A stretch of DNA of 64,000 bases from Hyphomicrobium sp. MC1 (GTDB taxonomy: Bacteria; Pseudomonadota; Alphaproteobacteria; Rhizobiales; Hyphomicrobiaceae), in contig NC_015717.1 in the NCBI RefSeq assembly GCF_000253295.1, forward strand, positions 4,650,001 to 4,714,000. Direction: 5' to 3'. Each line of letters begins with the position of its first letter. The first letter of the stretch is position 1. Shown piece by piece: positions 1-8,217 of the stretch. Made by a program: the position numbers and the translations under genes. Under the pieces are notes generated by a model that saw only the letters and a program-made list of their open reading frames with translations, did not search any database and was not told the origin of the DNA.

Positions 1-395
1 AACAGCTTACCTTCGTTGGATGCTGCTTTGGCCTCGACGAGCAATCCGAAGATCGCTGCGAAGCTTGAGAACATGGCCATCAGCACAATAACAAGGATAA
101 CGACGCCGCTATCGTCCTGGCGCGCGGCCCGTGTGCGGATTTTGTCGGAGTGACATCCTTGCATGACATAGAAAGCCATGGCGAGGTAGGCGCTGCCACC
201 GGCGCACCAGGCGAGCGCTTCGCGCACCGAGCCACGGAAAGACGGCGGCAGTAGAAACAGCGCTGTAACTGTTACGAGGGCGCCGATTACGACGCGCGGT
301 CGTAAAACGATCGAACGACCGATCGAACGTGGATTGTACCAGCGAGTGCGACGTGTCGGCTTCGGCAGTGGGTCGGCTTTTAATGTGTTGGCCAT
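1..395 (-). CDS. DUF1345 family membrane protein, 3' end cut by window
   Basis: An open frame runs from an ATG at 395 on the minus strand off the left edge, so about 131 residues are visible. The protein starts MANTLKADPLPK and has a basic N-terminus. A hydrophobic helix follows (about residues 33-48, then the PPSFR break), then a second around AYLAMAFYVM and a third around VVILVIVLMAMFSSFAAIF. The RPR...LLPPSFR...R.RAARQDD pattern is what I know from the DUF1345 inner-membrane family, whose function is unknown. No strong ribosome site is visible before the ATG. It is divergent from the receiver gene at 620. The family call is by pattern memory. Confidence 0.72.
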   Translation of the reverse strand, partial: MANTLKADPLPKPTRRTRWYNPRSIGRSIVLRPRVVIGALVTVTALFLLPPSFRGSVREALAWCAGGSAYLAMAFYVMQGCHSDKIRTRAARQDDSGVVILVIVLMAMFSSFAAIFGLLVEAKAASNEGKL

Positions 396-619
396 GTCTC
401 GCGCTCACGCTCATATGTCCTTCAGGCCTTACCCTGGATCCGCGATTTAAACATGTTTTGCGACGGCCACCATGGAGCTGGCTGGGAACTACCAACGATT
501 TCTACGCATTGAAAATTTCCCTATGTCGAGCGGCCTATAGCCTCATGCTGAATGGCGACGCATTGGCAAAGAGCCTCACATTGCTTTGTAGGACAGGCAA
601 AAAATGAGGAGGCTCTTCG

Positions 620-1048
620 ATGACCACCCCCACGCGGGAGATGGCAGTCGATTGCGCTTCGCTGGCATCTGATGTTTGCGCGCGGCCGTTGATCGTCGTT
701 ATAGAGGATGATTACCGGTCGTCCATGGCACTGACGATGCTGATCGACGATTGGGGGTATTCTTGCGTAGCTGCGCGTTCTTCGCGTGAAGCTGTGCGGA
801 CACTCGGCCATCGGCTGGGCAAAGTGGCGGCAATCATCACCGATATCGAGATTGATGGGCAGATGCGCGGCATTCGTGATGCGCAGGCGATCGCAGCTAC
901 GATCGGCCATGCTGTGCCGACCATCATTACGACGGGGCATGCCGATTACGCCGCCGTTGCCTCGCCCTTTCCGGTCATCCGGAAGCCATTCGATCCGGAT
1001 ATTCTGCATCGATGGCTGATGCATCGCATCGGCTCTGCAATGAGTTGA
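620..1048 (+). CDS. Stand-alone response regulator receiver protein
   Basis: This 142-residue protein is a single REC domain with no output domain. The acidic pocket is E29-D30-D31, the likely phosphoacceptor is D75 in ITDIEID, T104 sits in IITTG, and the conserved lysine is K122 in IRKPF. A strong ribosome site (GAGGAGG) lies 8 bases before the ATG. Single-domain receivers act as CheY/DivK-like messengers or phosphate shuttles. Its neighbour is a hybrid kinase with a LuxR-type regulator on the opposite strand, convergent and only 33 bases away at the regulator's stop. A role in the same phosphorelay is plausible but inferred. Confidence 0.85.
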   Translation: MTTPTREMAVDCASLASDVCARPLIVVIEDDYRSSMALTMLIDDWGYSCVAARSSREAVRTLGHRLGKVAAIITDIEIDGQMRGIRDAQAIAATIGHAVPTIITTGHADYAAVASPFPVIRKPFDPDILHRWLMHRIGSAMS

Positions 1049-1080
1049 GCGCGGCGATGCCGACATGTTTCGTGGCGCGG

Positions 1081-1788
1081 TTAGCTCCGCGTCGCGAGTT
1101 CGGTGCGATTGCGGGCACCGTAATGCGAGAAGAGAGCCGCGAGATGGATTTTCACCGTACCTTCGGCAATGTCCAACTCACGTGCGATCTCTTTGTTCGA
1201 AAGGCCCCGGCGGACGCAGTCCAGAACATCGCGTTGGCGCGGTGAGATGGATTTGTAGGTGGCTCCACCGCCGGGGTCCCCCACCTTTCCGGTTCCGGCC
1301 GATTCAGAGCGCATCTGCTGTTTTGCGGACGAAATCGCGGCCGCTGCGGCGCCCGATGTCATGAAGCGCGGCACGAACACGCGGCCGTCCAGGATATCCT
1401 GCAGTGCACCGACGATTTCGTCATCGGCGAGTGACTTGGGCACGTAGCCGTTCAAGCCCATAGCGACGGCTTTGACGACGTCGTTGCGTTCTTCCGATCC
1501 CGAGACGATGGCGACGCGAATGCCGGGATAGGTCTCCTTGACGACGCTCAAGCCCTCAGGCCCGGAAATGCCCGGCATCGCGAGATCGAAAAGAGCAAGC
1601 TCGACGTTCGGTGTTTCCGCCAGGCGATCCAAAGCGGCGTCGAAGGTTGCGGCTTCGATGACTGAGCGAAAGCCCATGCGATCGCGCAGCAGGAAGCCGA
1701 AACCCGAACGGTAAAGTCCGTGATCGTCGGCCACCAAAACCGTATCACGCTGATTGTTTGTCATGAGTTTCTCTGAATTAACCGGCAT
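1081..1788 (-). CDS. Two-component response regulator, LuxR/NarL type
   Basis: This 235-residue protein has an N-terminal receiver domain (acidic pair D21-D22, phosphoacceptor D68 in ALFDLAMPG). A C-terminal LuxR helix-turn-helix covers about residues 176-230, with the NKEIARELDIAEGTVKIHL pattern. The linker is Gly/Ser/Ala-rich. Its first 11 bases overlap the 3' end of the upstream kinase gene, so the two are translationally coupled. A second ATG at residue 9 (MTNNQRD) is an alternative start. It probably controls transcription in response to the kinase encoded just upstream; the target genes are unknown. Confidence 0.9.
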   Translation of the reverse strand: MPVNSEKLMTNNQRDTVLVADDHGLYRSGFGFLLRDRMGFRSVIEAATFDAALDRLAETPNVELALFDLAMPGISGPEGLSVVKETYPGIRVAIVSGSEERNDVVKAVAMGLNGYVPKSLADDEIVGALQDILDGRVFVPRFMTSGAAAAAISSAKQQMRSESAGTGKVGDPGGGATYKSISPRQRDVLDCVRRGLSNKEIARELDIAEGTVKIHLAALFSHYGARNRTELATRS

Positions 1789-4141
1789 TCATTTCCGCTC
1801 CGAATTCAGCATCAAAGCCGTTCCTGGACTTCATGTGAGCTTTTAAGATCGCGCCGAGGGTCGCTGCGATAAGCTCAGGATCGGCAGGTTTCGTTAGCCA
1901 CGGAAACCCAGCTTTGGCAAGGATCGCCAGCGTCGCAGAATCCGTGCCGCCCGATAACAGGATGCTTGGAATCTCTTCACCCGATTTCTTTGCCATTCGT
2001 CTGATGAATTCAAGTCCGGTTTCAGCGCCGCGCAAATCGAAGTCAAGGACGGCAGCGTCAATGACGAGTCCGTTGTCGAGTGCTGCCTCGGCGTCGGTGT
2101 TGCGTTGGTAGCCGAAAGCAACGTTGCCCCGGTCTTCCAAGTCCTTCGTCAGTGCAGCGACGATCAGGGGATCGTCGTCCAATATCAAAATCCGCATGCC
2201 GCTGATGCTGGGCTCCAGCGTTGTGAGCGCCGGCGGGCGCTGCATTTGTTCGACGACGGCGTTTTTCGGCAAGACGATGGAAAAACGCGAGCCGTATCCG
2301 GGTCTTGAGGAGACGGCGATCCGCATGTCCAGCAGCTCGGCGTAGCGGCGCGCGATGGACAGTCCCAGGCCAAGGCCGTCGTTTGCGCCGTAAGCGCGAT
2401 GGGCAGCACGCGAGAATTCTTCGAAGATCTGTTCTCGGCGATCATCCGATAGGCCGGGGCCGGTATCGTAGACATCGATGACGCGCTGTCCGTCTCGGCA
2501 GCGGGCAGCAAGAATGACGCCGCCGTGTTTGGTAAATTTCAGCGCGTTCGAGACGAGATTGCGGATAATCGTTTCGAGCAGTGCAGCATCGGTCTCGATT
2601 ACCCAATCGCGGCCGCGGCTCAGGAATTTCAAGCCGTTTTGCTCAGCTTCGACGCGCGATCCGACGGAGATGCGTTCGATGAGCTCGCTCATGGAAACTG
2701 GCGTTTTCGTGGGCTCGATGAGTTTCGCGTCGAGGCGGGATACGTTCAGTAGCGCATCGAACATGCCTTTCAGGCCGCGCAGGCCTTCTTCCATTTGCGC
2801 CACGAGTGTCGTCGCCTCGTTGCCGCTGACACGGCGAGAGAGGGCGCGTGCGAACAATGTCAGGGCGTGAAGGGGCTGGCGCAAGTCATGGCTGGCAGCG
2901 GCGAGGAAGCGCGATTTGGCTTCAGTCGCGCTTTCGGCGGCGGCCTTCGCTCGTTCAAGGCCTATGTTCTGCTCAGCGAGCCGCTGTGTGCGTTCTCGTA
3001 CCTGACTTTCCAGCGATTGGTTGGCGGCCGCGAGAGATGATCGCTGGGCGTCCAATTCCTTCACGAGGGATCGCAGCGATTGCGAGAGGACGCGGGCTTC
3101 CTGATAGCCTGAGACCTGCGGGAATTCGAGTTTCTGGCCGCGTCTCAGGCGTTCGGCAACGTCGGCCAGCTGGAGCAACGGTTGCGATAGTTTGCTGGCC
3201 AGGACCCATGCAAGCGCGGCTGCAAGAAGCGCAAAGATCGTGCCGGTGATCACAATCGTCCGCTGGAGGCTGCGGACGGGTGCGAAGGCTTGCCGCTGGT
3301 TTTCGCGTACCAGGACGATCCAGTTCAAACCTGTATACGAGCGATAGCCGTCGCTTTTCGAAAAACCGGTGACGTAAGCATGGTTGTCCGGCCAGCGTTC
3401 GACGGCAAAGCCGGCATGACCTGGGCGGGCGGCGCGAATGCTCGGCAAATCGAGTGTTTTTCCAGTGATGTCGTCAGGCCCGAACAGAACTTGGCGCTCT
3501 TCGTTCAGAACGATCACATCAGCGGGGATCGCGTCTTTCATGCTGCCGAGAAGCGTGTCGCGGACTTCTTCAGCCCAGTCGGCGCTCAATGTTGCGCCGA
3601 GCACACCGATGATTTTCTTGTCGTCCGAAACCGGAACGGCAAGATCAATGAAATCCGATGCTCCGCGTCCCTCGTGGGGAATACGCTGTGTGGTGGCGGC
3701 GTTGGGCAGTTTGACGTCGCCGACATAGGCGTCTTTTAGTCCGCGCCTGAACCAAAGCTGGTTCTTGACGTTATGACCCTCGTATTCGCCGCCCGTTGCG
3801 CTCAGGATTTTACCGTTGGGATCGGCAAAGCCGATCCAGGAATAATCAGAATAGGCGCTTTGAAATCTTTCGAGAGACGTGCGCAGCGAATCCGGTGCGT
3901 CGGTTTTTTGCAGGATACGGCCGAGCGCCGCCATGTTGTCGAGAGATTGCAAACGCTCGAACATCGCACGGTCGAGCTTGTCCTGCATTTCGTCAGCGAG
4001 CAGCGCCAGAGATTGGCCGATTTCCTGCTCCAGGCGGCTCACTGCGTCGTGCCCGACGACATAGGACACGGCAATCGTCAGCAAAAGCGAAACGACCGAA
4101 ATCGCGGCTGCAATCAATACTTTCAACGATACACGGCGCAT
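1778..4141 (-). CDS. Hybrid sensor histidine kinase with periplasmic cache-type sensor
   Basis: This is a 787-residue inner-membrane kinase. A first membrane helix (about residues 8-30) and a second (about 295-315) bracket a 265-residue periplasmic region that looks like a double-Cache ligand domain. A HAMP-like linker and coiled coil follow, then a HisKA domain with phosphoacceptor H418 in AASHDLRQP. The ATPase domain shows the N box (NLVSNALKF) and G boxes (DTGPGLS, GLGLGLS). The C-terminus is a receiver domain with VLDFDLRG and a TKP lysine. It forms an operon with the overlapping LuxR-type regulator at 1081-1788. The signal is unknown. Confidence 0.92.
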   Translation of the reverse strand: MRRVSLKVLIAAAISVVSLLLTIAVSYVVGHDAVSRLEQEIGQSLALLADEMQDKLDRAMFERLQSLDNMAALGRILQKTDAPDSLRTSLERFQSAYSDYSWIGFADPNGKILSATGGEYEGHNVKNQLWFRRGLKDAYVGDVKLPNAATTQRIPHEGRGASDFIDLAVPVSDDKKIIGVLGATLSADWAEEVRDTLLGSMKDAIPADVIVLNEERQVLFGPDDITGKTLDLPSIRAARPGHAGFAVERWPDNHAYVTGFSKSDGYRSYTGLNWIVLVRENQRQAFAPVRSLQRTIVITGTIFALLAAALAWVLASKLSQPLLQLADVAERLRRGQKLEFPQVSGYQEARVLSQSLRSLVKELDAQRSSLAAANQSLESQVRERTQRLAEQNIGLERAKAAAESATEAKSRFLAAASHDLRQPLHALTLFARALSRRVSGNEATTLVAQMEEGLRGLKGMFDALLNVSRLDAKLIEPTKTPVSMSELIERISVGSRVEAEQNGLKFLSRGRDWVIETDAALLETIIRNLVSNALKFTKHGGVILAARCRDGQRVIDVYDTGPGLSDDRREQIFEEFSRAAHRAYGANDGLGLGLSIARRYAELLDMRIAVSSRPGYGSRFSIVLPKNAVVEQMQRPPALTTLEPSISGMRILILDDDPLIVAALTKDLEDRGNVAFGYQRNTDAEAALDNGLVIDAAVLDFDLRGAETGLEFIRRMAKKSGEEIPSILLSGGTDSATLAILAKAGFPWLTKPADPELIAATLGAILKAHMKSRNGFDAEFGAEMNAG

Positions 4142-4269
4142 CGGATCTCGCTCGTTCCGCGACAGCGGAAAGTACCCTCAAACTTAATCCAGAAAGATAT
4201 CAAGGCCGGATTTCTTAAAGTCTGGACAGGGACGCGTTACCGCAGCGGCGGACGGCATAGGTTTTATGC

Positions 4270-4293
4270 AATAGCATAGGCTATTCGGCCTAT
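4270..4293. promoter_or_regulatory. Nested inverted repeats upstream of the hybrid kinase
   Basis: AATAG (4270-4274) pairs with CTATT (4281-4285), and ATAGGC (4276-4281) pairs with GCCTAT (4288-4293) across 6 bases. The element lies about 130 bases upstream of the kinase ATG and in the shared promoter space with the cupin gene. It could be an operator for the LuxR-type regulator of this locus. This is inference from symmetry and position only. Confidence 0.35.
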
Positions 4294-4471
4294 TTCGTTG
4301 CATTGACTTAGTTCGGCGGGCTGAGTGGCCTCACCAATTCAAGAGGCGCACACATACTTTTGCCAAGCGGATCCGTGGCTCTATCGGCATGGTCTCTCAC
4401 GTTAGGCAGGTCCGCTTTGTCAAGAAGCTGCGCCGTCCCTCACCCCACCCACAAGCGCCGCTTCAATAGTC

Positions 4472-4501
4472 GGGGCTCGGCTTACCCCCAAGCCGGGCCC
4501 C
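4472..4501 (+). other. Strong GC hairpin upstream of the cupin gene
   Basis: A 12-base stem (GGGGCTCGGCTT with AAGCCGGGCCCC, one G-U in RNA) closes a 6-base loop. No T run follows on the plus strand. It sits about 150 bases before the cupin start and could be a 5' leader structure. Confidence 0.5.
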
Positions 4502-4649
4502 GTATCCGTTTGCGCCGCCAGTGAAATATCCCCTTTAATGTTGCCATTGCGGCCCGATCGCCTTCCGGACTGGGATATCGCGGTGCGCAATTTATATTTC
4601 GCATATGCCGGCCTTCATCGCGGCTGGGATGCACGTGAAATTGGGAGAC

Positions 4650-5144
4650 ATGATTTTGGAACGCCGCACTTTTCTTCTGTCGTCGGCTTTGGCTCTTGCG
4701 TCGGGAGCTGCGAACGCCGCGCCGATCGATCCGAAGCAGACGTTCGTCTTGCAGCACGGTGACATCAAATTCGAACCTTGGACCGGGCTGCCGGCGGGAA
4801 GCGGTGAAATGGCCAAGCTCTATGGCGATTTCAACGAAGCGGGGCCGTATCTTGTTCTGATGAAGTGGAACCCAGGCTGGTTCAGCGCACCGCATAGCTA
4901 CGCGACGGACCGCATTCAGATGGTTCTGTCAGGGACATGGTGGGTGAACAGCGGTTCGGATTTTGCACCACAGGACTGCGTCCAGGTTCCGGCTGGCGGT
5001 TTCGTCAAGCGGACAGCCAGAACCATGCATTACGACGGCGTTCCTGCAGGCATCAAAGAGCCCGTCGTGGTCGCGGTTTTCGGCACGGGGCCGATCAAGA
5101 TCGAACTTGCAGACCCGACCAAGCCGACATGGCGGCAAGTCTAA
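4650..5144 (+). CDS. Secreted cupin-domain protein
   Basis: From the ATG at 4650 the protein is 164 residues. It starts MILERRTFLLSSALALASG and has a signal peptide with likely cleavage after ANA; two adjacent arginines (R5-R6) leave Tat export possible. The rest is a small beta-rich cupin: PHSY gives a metal-type histidine, then a TDRIQMVLSGTW strand, QVPAGGFVKR, and a late MHYDGV histidine. This start is preferred to the ATG at 4605 because GGGAG lies directly before it and the signal peptide then begins at residue 1. Substrate is unknown; related cupins bind metal or act as dioxygenases or isomerases. Confidence 0.75.
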   Translation: MILERRTFLLSSALALASGAANAAPIDPKQTFVLQHGDIKFEPWTGLPAGSGEMAKLYGDFNEAGPYLVLMKWNPGWFSAPHSYATDRIQMVLSGTWWVNSGSDFAPQDCVQVPAGGFVKRTARTMHYDGVPAGIKEPVVVAVFGTGPIKIELADPTKPTWRQV

Positions 5145-5205
5145 GCGCCCAGCACAAAACGAAGCAGACGTGGTGGTGTTTTCCCGTGAAGGGGATGGCG
5201 CCGCG

Positions 5206-5418
5206 TCAAGCGTTCGTATCGATCAGCTTCTGGACGGGAATGTTATGCTCGCTCATCAGGGCGCGCCAATCGGCGACGTGTTTTTCGAGCGTTGCGATAA
5301 CGGCTTCGGTAATCTCGTCATCGGAAGCCGGGCCATTGAAAACGCGCGCCACGCCGCCTTTCCAGAACGCAAGCTGACCTTCAAGGGTGGACAATTCTCT
5401 GTTGGCCCAATCGATCAT
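5206..5418 (-). CDS. Small conserved-looking hypothetical protein
   Basis: From the ATG at 5418 this encodes 70 residues (MIDWANRELSTLEG...). The start is supported by a very good ribosome site (GGGGGAG) 6-7 bases upstream; the frame stays open further upstream but without a ribosome site. Composition is that of a soluble, mostly helical protein (FWKGGVARVFNG, then EITEAVIATLEKHVADWRALM). No family recognised. It follows oxyR on the same strand with about 130 bases between. Confidence 0.6.
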   Translation of the reverse strand: MIDWANRELSTLEGQLAFWKGGVARVFNGPASDDEITEAVIATLEKHVADWRALMSEHNIPVQKLIDTNA

Positions 5419-5551
5419 CAGCAGATCTCCCCCAGACTGAGTTGTCGATGACAACACTAGTGCGAATTCGCCGCTGCCGGAATCGCCGGGATAGGTTGGA
5501 TCCGTGAAAAGTGTGGGACTGTTGCAGCGAAGCACGGCAGCGCTGCTGATG

Positions 5552-6514
5552 TCAGGATGCGATTTTCCGACGGGCTGCGGGGCGCGATTGGCCGCGTGTC
5601 TGCGAGACGGCCGGTCGCTGCAATACTTGATTGGCGCAGGTCTTGAACAGCTCGGCGAGGCTCAGGAAGAGTGGTTCGCGTGCTGAGCTTTTGCGCCAAC
5701 ACATGGCGATCTGGCGGCTCGGCTCGGAATCACTGAACGTCAACAGATGGATACTGCTTGAGAGTGCGCTCTGGTTCAGGGTCGCAAGTTCCGGCAGTAG
5801 CGTGATGCCGACGTCGGCGCTCACCATTTGCCGGAGAGTCTCAAGGCTCGTTGCCTGAAACGAAGATCGCTCGTTTGCGCCGGCAAATTGGCAAACCTCA
5901 AGGGCGTGATCGCGGAGGCAATGGCCGTCCTCCAGCAGCATCAGGTCGTGATCGACGAGTTCGTCGATGCCGATGGAGTTTCGACGCGCCAACGGATGAC
6001 TGGTTGAGACCGCGAGCAGAAAACGCTCCTCGAACAGAAACTCGGTGCGCAGCTGGCTGTCGTTGATCGGCAAAGCGAGAATGGCGGCATCGATTTCACC
6101 GTCACGCAGGCGCGATAGCAGGTTAGAGCTTTTTTCCTCGATTAGGAGCAGTTCCAGATCGGGGAAGCGCTTCCGGGTGCGCGGCACCAGATGAGGCAGC
6201 AGGTAGGGGCCGAGCGTGGGAAAGATGCCGAGGCGGACGGTGCCTGCCTCGGGGTTCCGATTCTGCCGAACGCTTTCCTTAAGCTGCTGGATTTCAACTA
6301 AAATCTGCCGCGCCCTCGTTGCGGTTTCGTGGCCGTAGGACGTCAGGATGACGCCGCGCGAGTCGCGCTCGACGAGGGCGACGCCCAGTTCGTCCTCGAG
6401 CTTTTTGATTTGCGCTGAGAGCGTCGGCTGGCTGACCTGGCACGCCTCGGCGGCACGCCCGAAATGACGATACTTCGCGAGTGCGACCAGATATTCGAGC
6501 TCGCGAAGTGTCAT
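5552..6514 (-). CDS. oxyR: Hydrogen-peroxide-sensing regulator OxyR (LysR family)
   Basis: This 320-residue LysR-type regulator has an N-terminal winged helix-turn-helix (residues 1-60, AAEACQVSQPTLSAQIKKLE) and a periplasmic-binding-like sensor domain. The two OxyR redox cysteines are present at C199 (DGHCLRDH) and C208 (LEVCQFAG), the same numbers as in E. coli OxyR, followed by the SLETLRQMVSADVGITLLP segment. Peroxide oxidises them to a disulfide and activates the protein. It lies 24 bases after ahpF, giving an ahpC-ahpF-oxyR operon, so OxyR probably controls its own operon through the site near 8881-8917. Confidence 0.95.
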   Translation of the reverse strand: MTLRELEYLVALAKYRHFGRAAEACQVSQPTLSAQIKKLEDELGVALVERDSRGVILTSYGHETATRARQILVEIQQLKESVRQNRNPEAGTVRLGIFPTLGPYLLPHLVPRTRKRFPDLELLLIEEKSSNLLSRLRDGEIDAAILALPINDSQLRTEFLFEERFLLAVSTSHPLARRNSIGIDELVDHDLMLLEDGHCLRDHALEVCQFAGANERSSFQATSLETLRQMVSADVGITLLPELATLNQSALSSSIHLLTFSDSEPSRQIAMCWRKSSAREPLFLSLAELFKTCANQVLQRPAVSQTRGQSRPAARRKIAS

Positions 6515-6538
6515 ACTCTGTTCAGGGCCTTGATCAGC

Positions 6539-8119
6539 TTAAGCGGCTTTGACCTCTTTTTCGTCCGGCGCCGAGATGCGGATAAGGTGGTCAAAGGCCG
6601 CAAGCGAGGCTTTGGCGCCTTCGCCGAGGGCGATGACGATCTGCTTGTAGGGTGTCGTGGTGCAGTCGCCGGCGGCAAATACGCCGGGCATCGAGCTGCG
6701 ATTGTGCGAGTCGACGACGATTTCGCCGTGCGGCGTCAGTTCGAGCGCGCCTTTCAGCCATTCCGTGTTCGGCAACAGGCCGATCTGAATGAAGATGCCG
6801 TCGACCGGCAGCACGCGCTTGTCGGACGTCGAGCGGCTTTCGTAGGCGATGCCGACGACCTTCTGGCCATCTCCTTCGACTTTTGCCGTCTTGGCGCCGG
6901 TGATGATGTCAACGTTCGGCAGGCTGCGGAGCTTGCGCTGCAGGACCTCGTCGGCGCGAAGCTTAAAGTCCAGTTCGAGCAGTGTGACGTGGTCGACGAT
7001 GCCGGCGAGGTCGATTGCCGCCTCGACCCCCGAGTTGCCGCCGCCGATTACGGCAACACGCTTGCCTTTGAACAGCGGACCGTCGCAGTGCGGGCAGTAG
7101 GTGACGCCCTTGTTGCGGTATTCCATTTCGCCCGGAACGCCGAGCTGTCGCCAGCGCGCGCCGGTCGCGAGGATGACGGATTTCGATTTCAGCGCTGCGC
7201 CGTTCGCCAGTTCGACCTCAAGATACTCGCCCTTGCGGACAATCTTTTCAGCGCGCTGAAGGTTCATGATCTCGACGTCGTATTCCTTAACGTGCTCTTC
7301 GAGCGCGGCGGCGAGGTGCGGGCCTTCGGTGTGACGGACGGAAATAAAGTTCTCGATGGCAGCGGTGTCGAGAACCTGGCCGCCGAAGCGTTCGGTGGCG
7401 ATGCCGGTGCGAATGCCTTTGCGAGCAGCGTAAATAGCGGCGGCCGCGCCGGCCGGGCCGCCACCGACGACCAGCACCTCGAACGGCTCCTGGGCCTTGA
7501 TCTTCTCGGCACTGCGCGCGGCTGCGCCAGTGTCGAGCTTGGCGAGGATCTGTTCGGCGTCCATGCGGCCCTGGCCGAATACATCGCCGTTCAGATAGAC
7601 GGTTGGGACCGACATGATCTGGCGGGCTTCGACTTCTTCAGGAAAGACGCCGCCGTCGATCGCGACGTGCTTGATGCGCGGATTGAGGACGGCCATCAGG
7701 TTCAGTGCCTGAACGACATCGGGACAGTTCTGGCACGAGAGCGAGAAGTAGGTCTCGAAACTGAAGTCGCCGTCGAGCGCACGGATTTGGTCGATGACGG
7801 CCTGCTCGACGCGGGGCGGGTGGCCGCCGACCTGGAGCAGCGCCAATACGAGCGATGTGAATTCGTGTCCGAGCGGAATGCCTGCGAAACGAAGGCTAAT
7901 CTCCTGGCCAGGAGTCGTTAGCGCGAACGATGGCGTTCTATCGGGACTGTTCTGCTCTTCGACCAGCGTGATCTTGTCGGAGAGGTTGGTGATGTCGGTC
8001 AACAGGCTGACCATCTCGATGGATTTGGCGCTGGCGTCGACTGCGGCGCGAATCTCGATCGGGCGAACGACCTTTTCCAAATAGCCTTTGAGCTGGGATT
8101 TGAGTGCGTCGTCGAGCAT
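6539..8119 (-). CDS. ahpF: Alkyl hydroperoxide reductase subunit F
   Basis: From the ATG at 8119 the protein is 526 residues, close to the usual 520. This start has AGGATAAC before it; the longer frame upstream is low-complexity out-of-family sequence. The N-terminal double thioredoxin-like domain has a CQNC redox centre. The C-terminal part is thioredoxin-reductase-like, with an FAD Rossmann motif (VVGGGPAGAAAA), the CPHC redox centre (YCPHCDG), an NADH motif (VIGGGNSGVEAA) and GVFAAGDCT. It passes electrons from NADH to AhpC. Second gene of the ahpC-ahpF-oxyR operon. Confidence 0.96.
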   Translation of the reverse strand: MLDDALKSQLKGYLEKVVRPIEIRAAVDASAKSIEMVSLLTDITNLSDKITLVEEQNSPDRTPSFALTTPGQEISLRFAGIPLGHEFTSLVLALLQVGGHPPRVEQAVIDQIRALDGDFSFETYFSLSCQNCPDVVQALNLMAVLNPRIKHVAIDGGVFPEEVEARQIMSVPTVYLNGDVFGQGRMDAEQILAKLDTGAAARSAEKIKAQEPFEVLVVGGGPAGAAAAIYAARKGIRTGIATERFGGQVLDTAAIENFISVRHTEGPHLAAALEEHVKEYDVEIMNLQRAEKIVRKGEYLEVELANGAALKSKSVILATGARWRQLGVPGEMEYRNKGVTYCPHCDGPLFKGKRVAVIGGGNSGVEAAIDLAGIVDHVTLLELDFKLRADEVLQRKLRSLPNVDIITGAKTAKVEGDGQKVVGIAYESRSTSDKRVLPVDGIFIQIGLLPNTEWLKGALELTPHGEIVVDSHNRSSMPGVFAAGDCTTTPYKQIVIALGEGAKASLAAFDHLIRISAPDEKEVKAA

Positions 8120-8175
8120 GGCGTTATCCTGTTCGTCGTCCGGGGACTGAGTTCGTGCGTGTATAGAGGTGCCGC

Positions 8176-8204
8176 GATGGCCTTCCCGGAGTGGGAAGGC
8201 CATC
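8176..8204. other. Perfect hairpin between ahpC and ahpF
   Basis: GATGGCCTTCCC (8176-8187) pairs perfectly with GGGAAGGCCATC (8193-8204) around a 5-base loop. It lies in the 98-base gap between ahpC (stop at 8218) and ahpF (start at 8119), with no T run after it in the transcribed direction. A 3'-end stabiliser or partial attenuator raising AhpC over AhpF is the likely role. Confidence 0.65.
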
Positions 8205-8217
8205 AGGCGTGGTCGTC

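Larger units (their letters stand above)
4142..4649. other. Intergenic region between divergent kinase and cupin genes
   Basis: About 500 bases without a convincing gene. The part nearest the kinase holds an AT-rich stretch with nested inverted repeats (4270-4293), and the part nearest the cupin gene holds a strong GC hairpin (4472-4501). Both are listed separately. Short frames here have no ribosome site and look like chance. Confidence 0.7.

Noticed and set aside
6464..7921. A 485-codon open frame on the plus strand
   Set aside because: It lies entirely antisense to ahpF, has a repetitive Ala/Arg/Asp/Val composition typical of GC-rich mirror frames, and no ribosome site.
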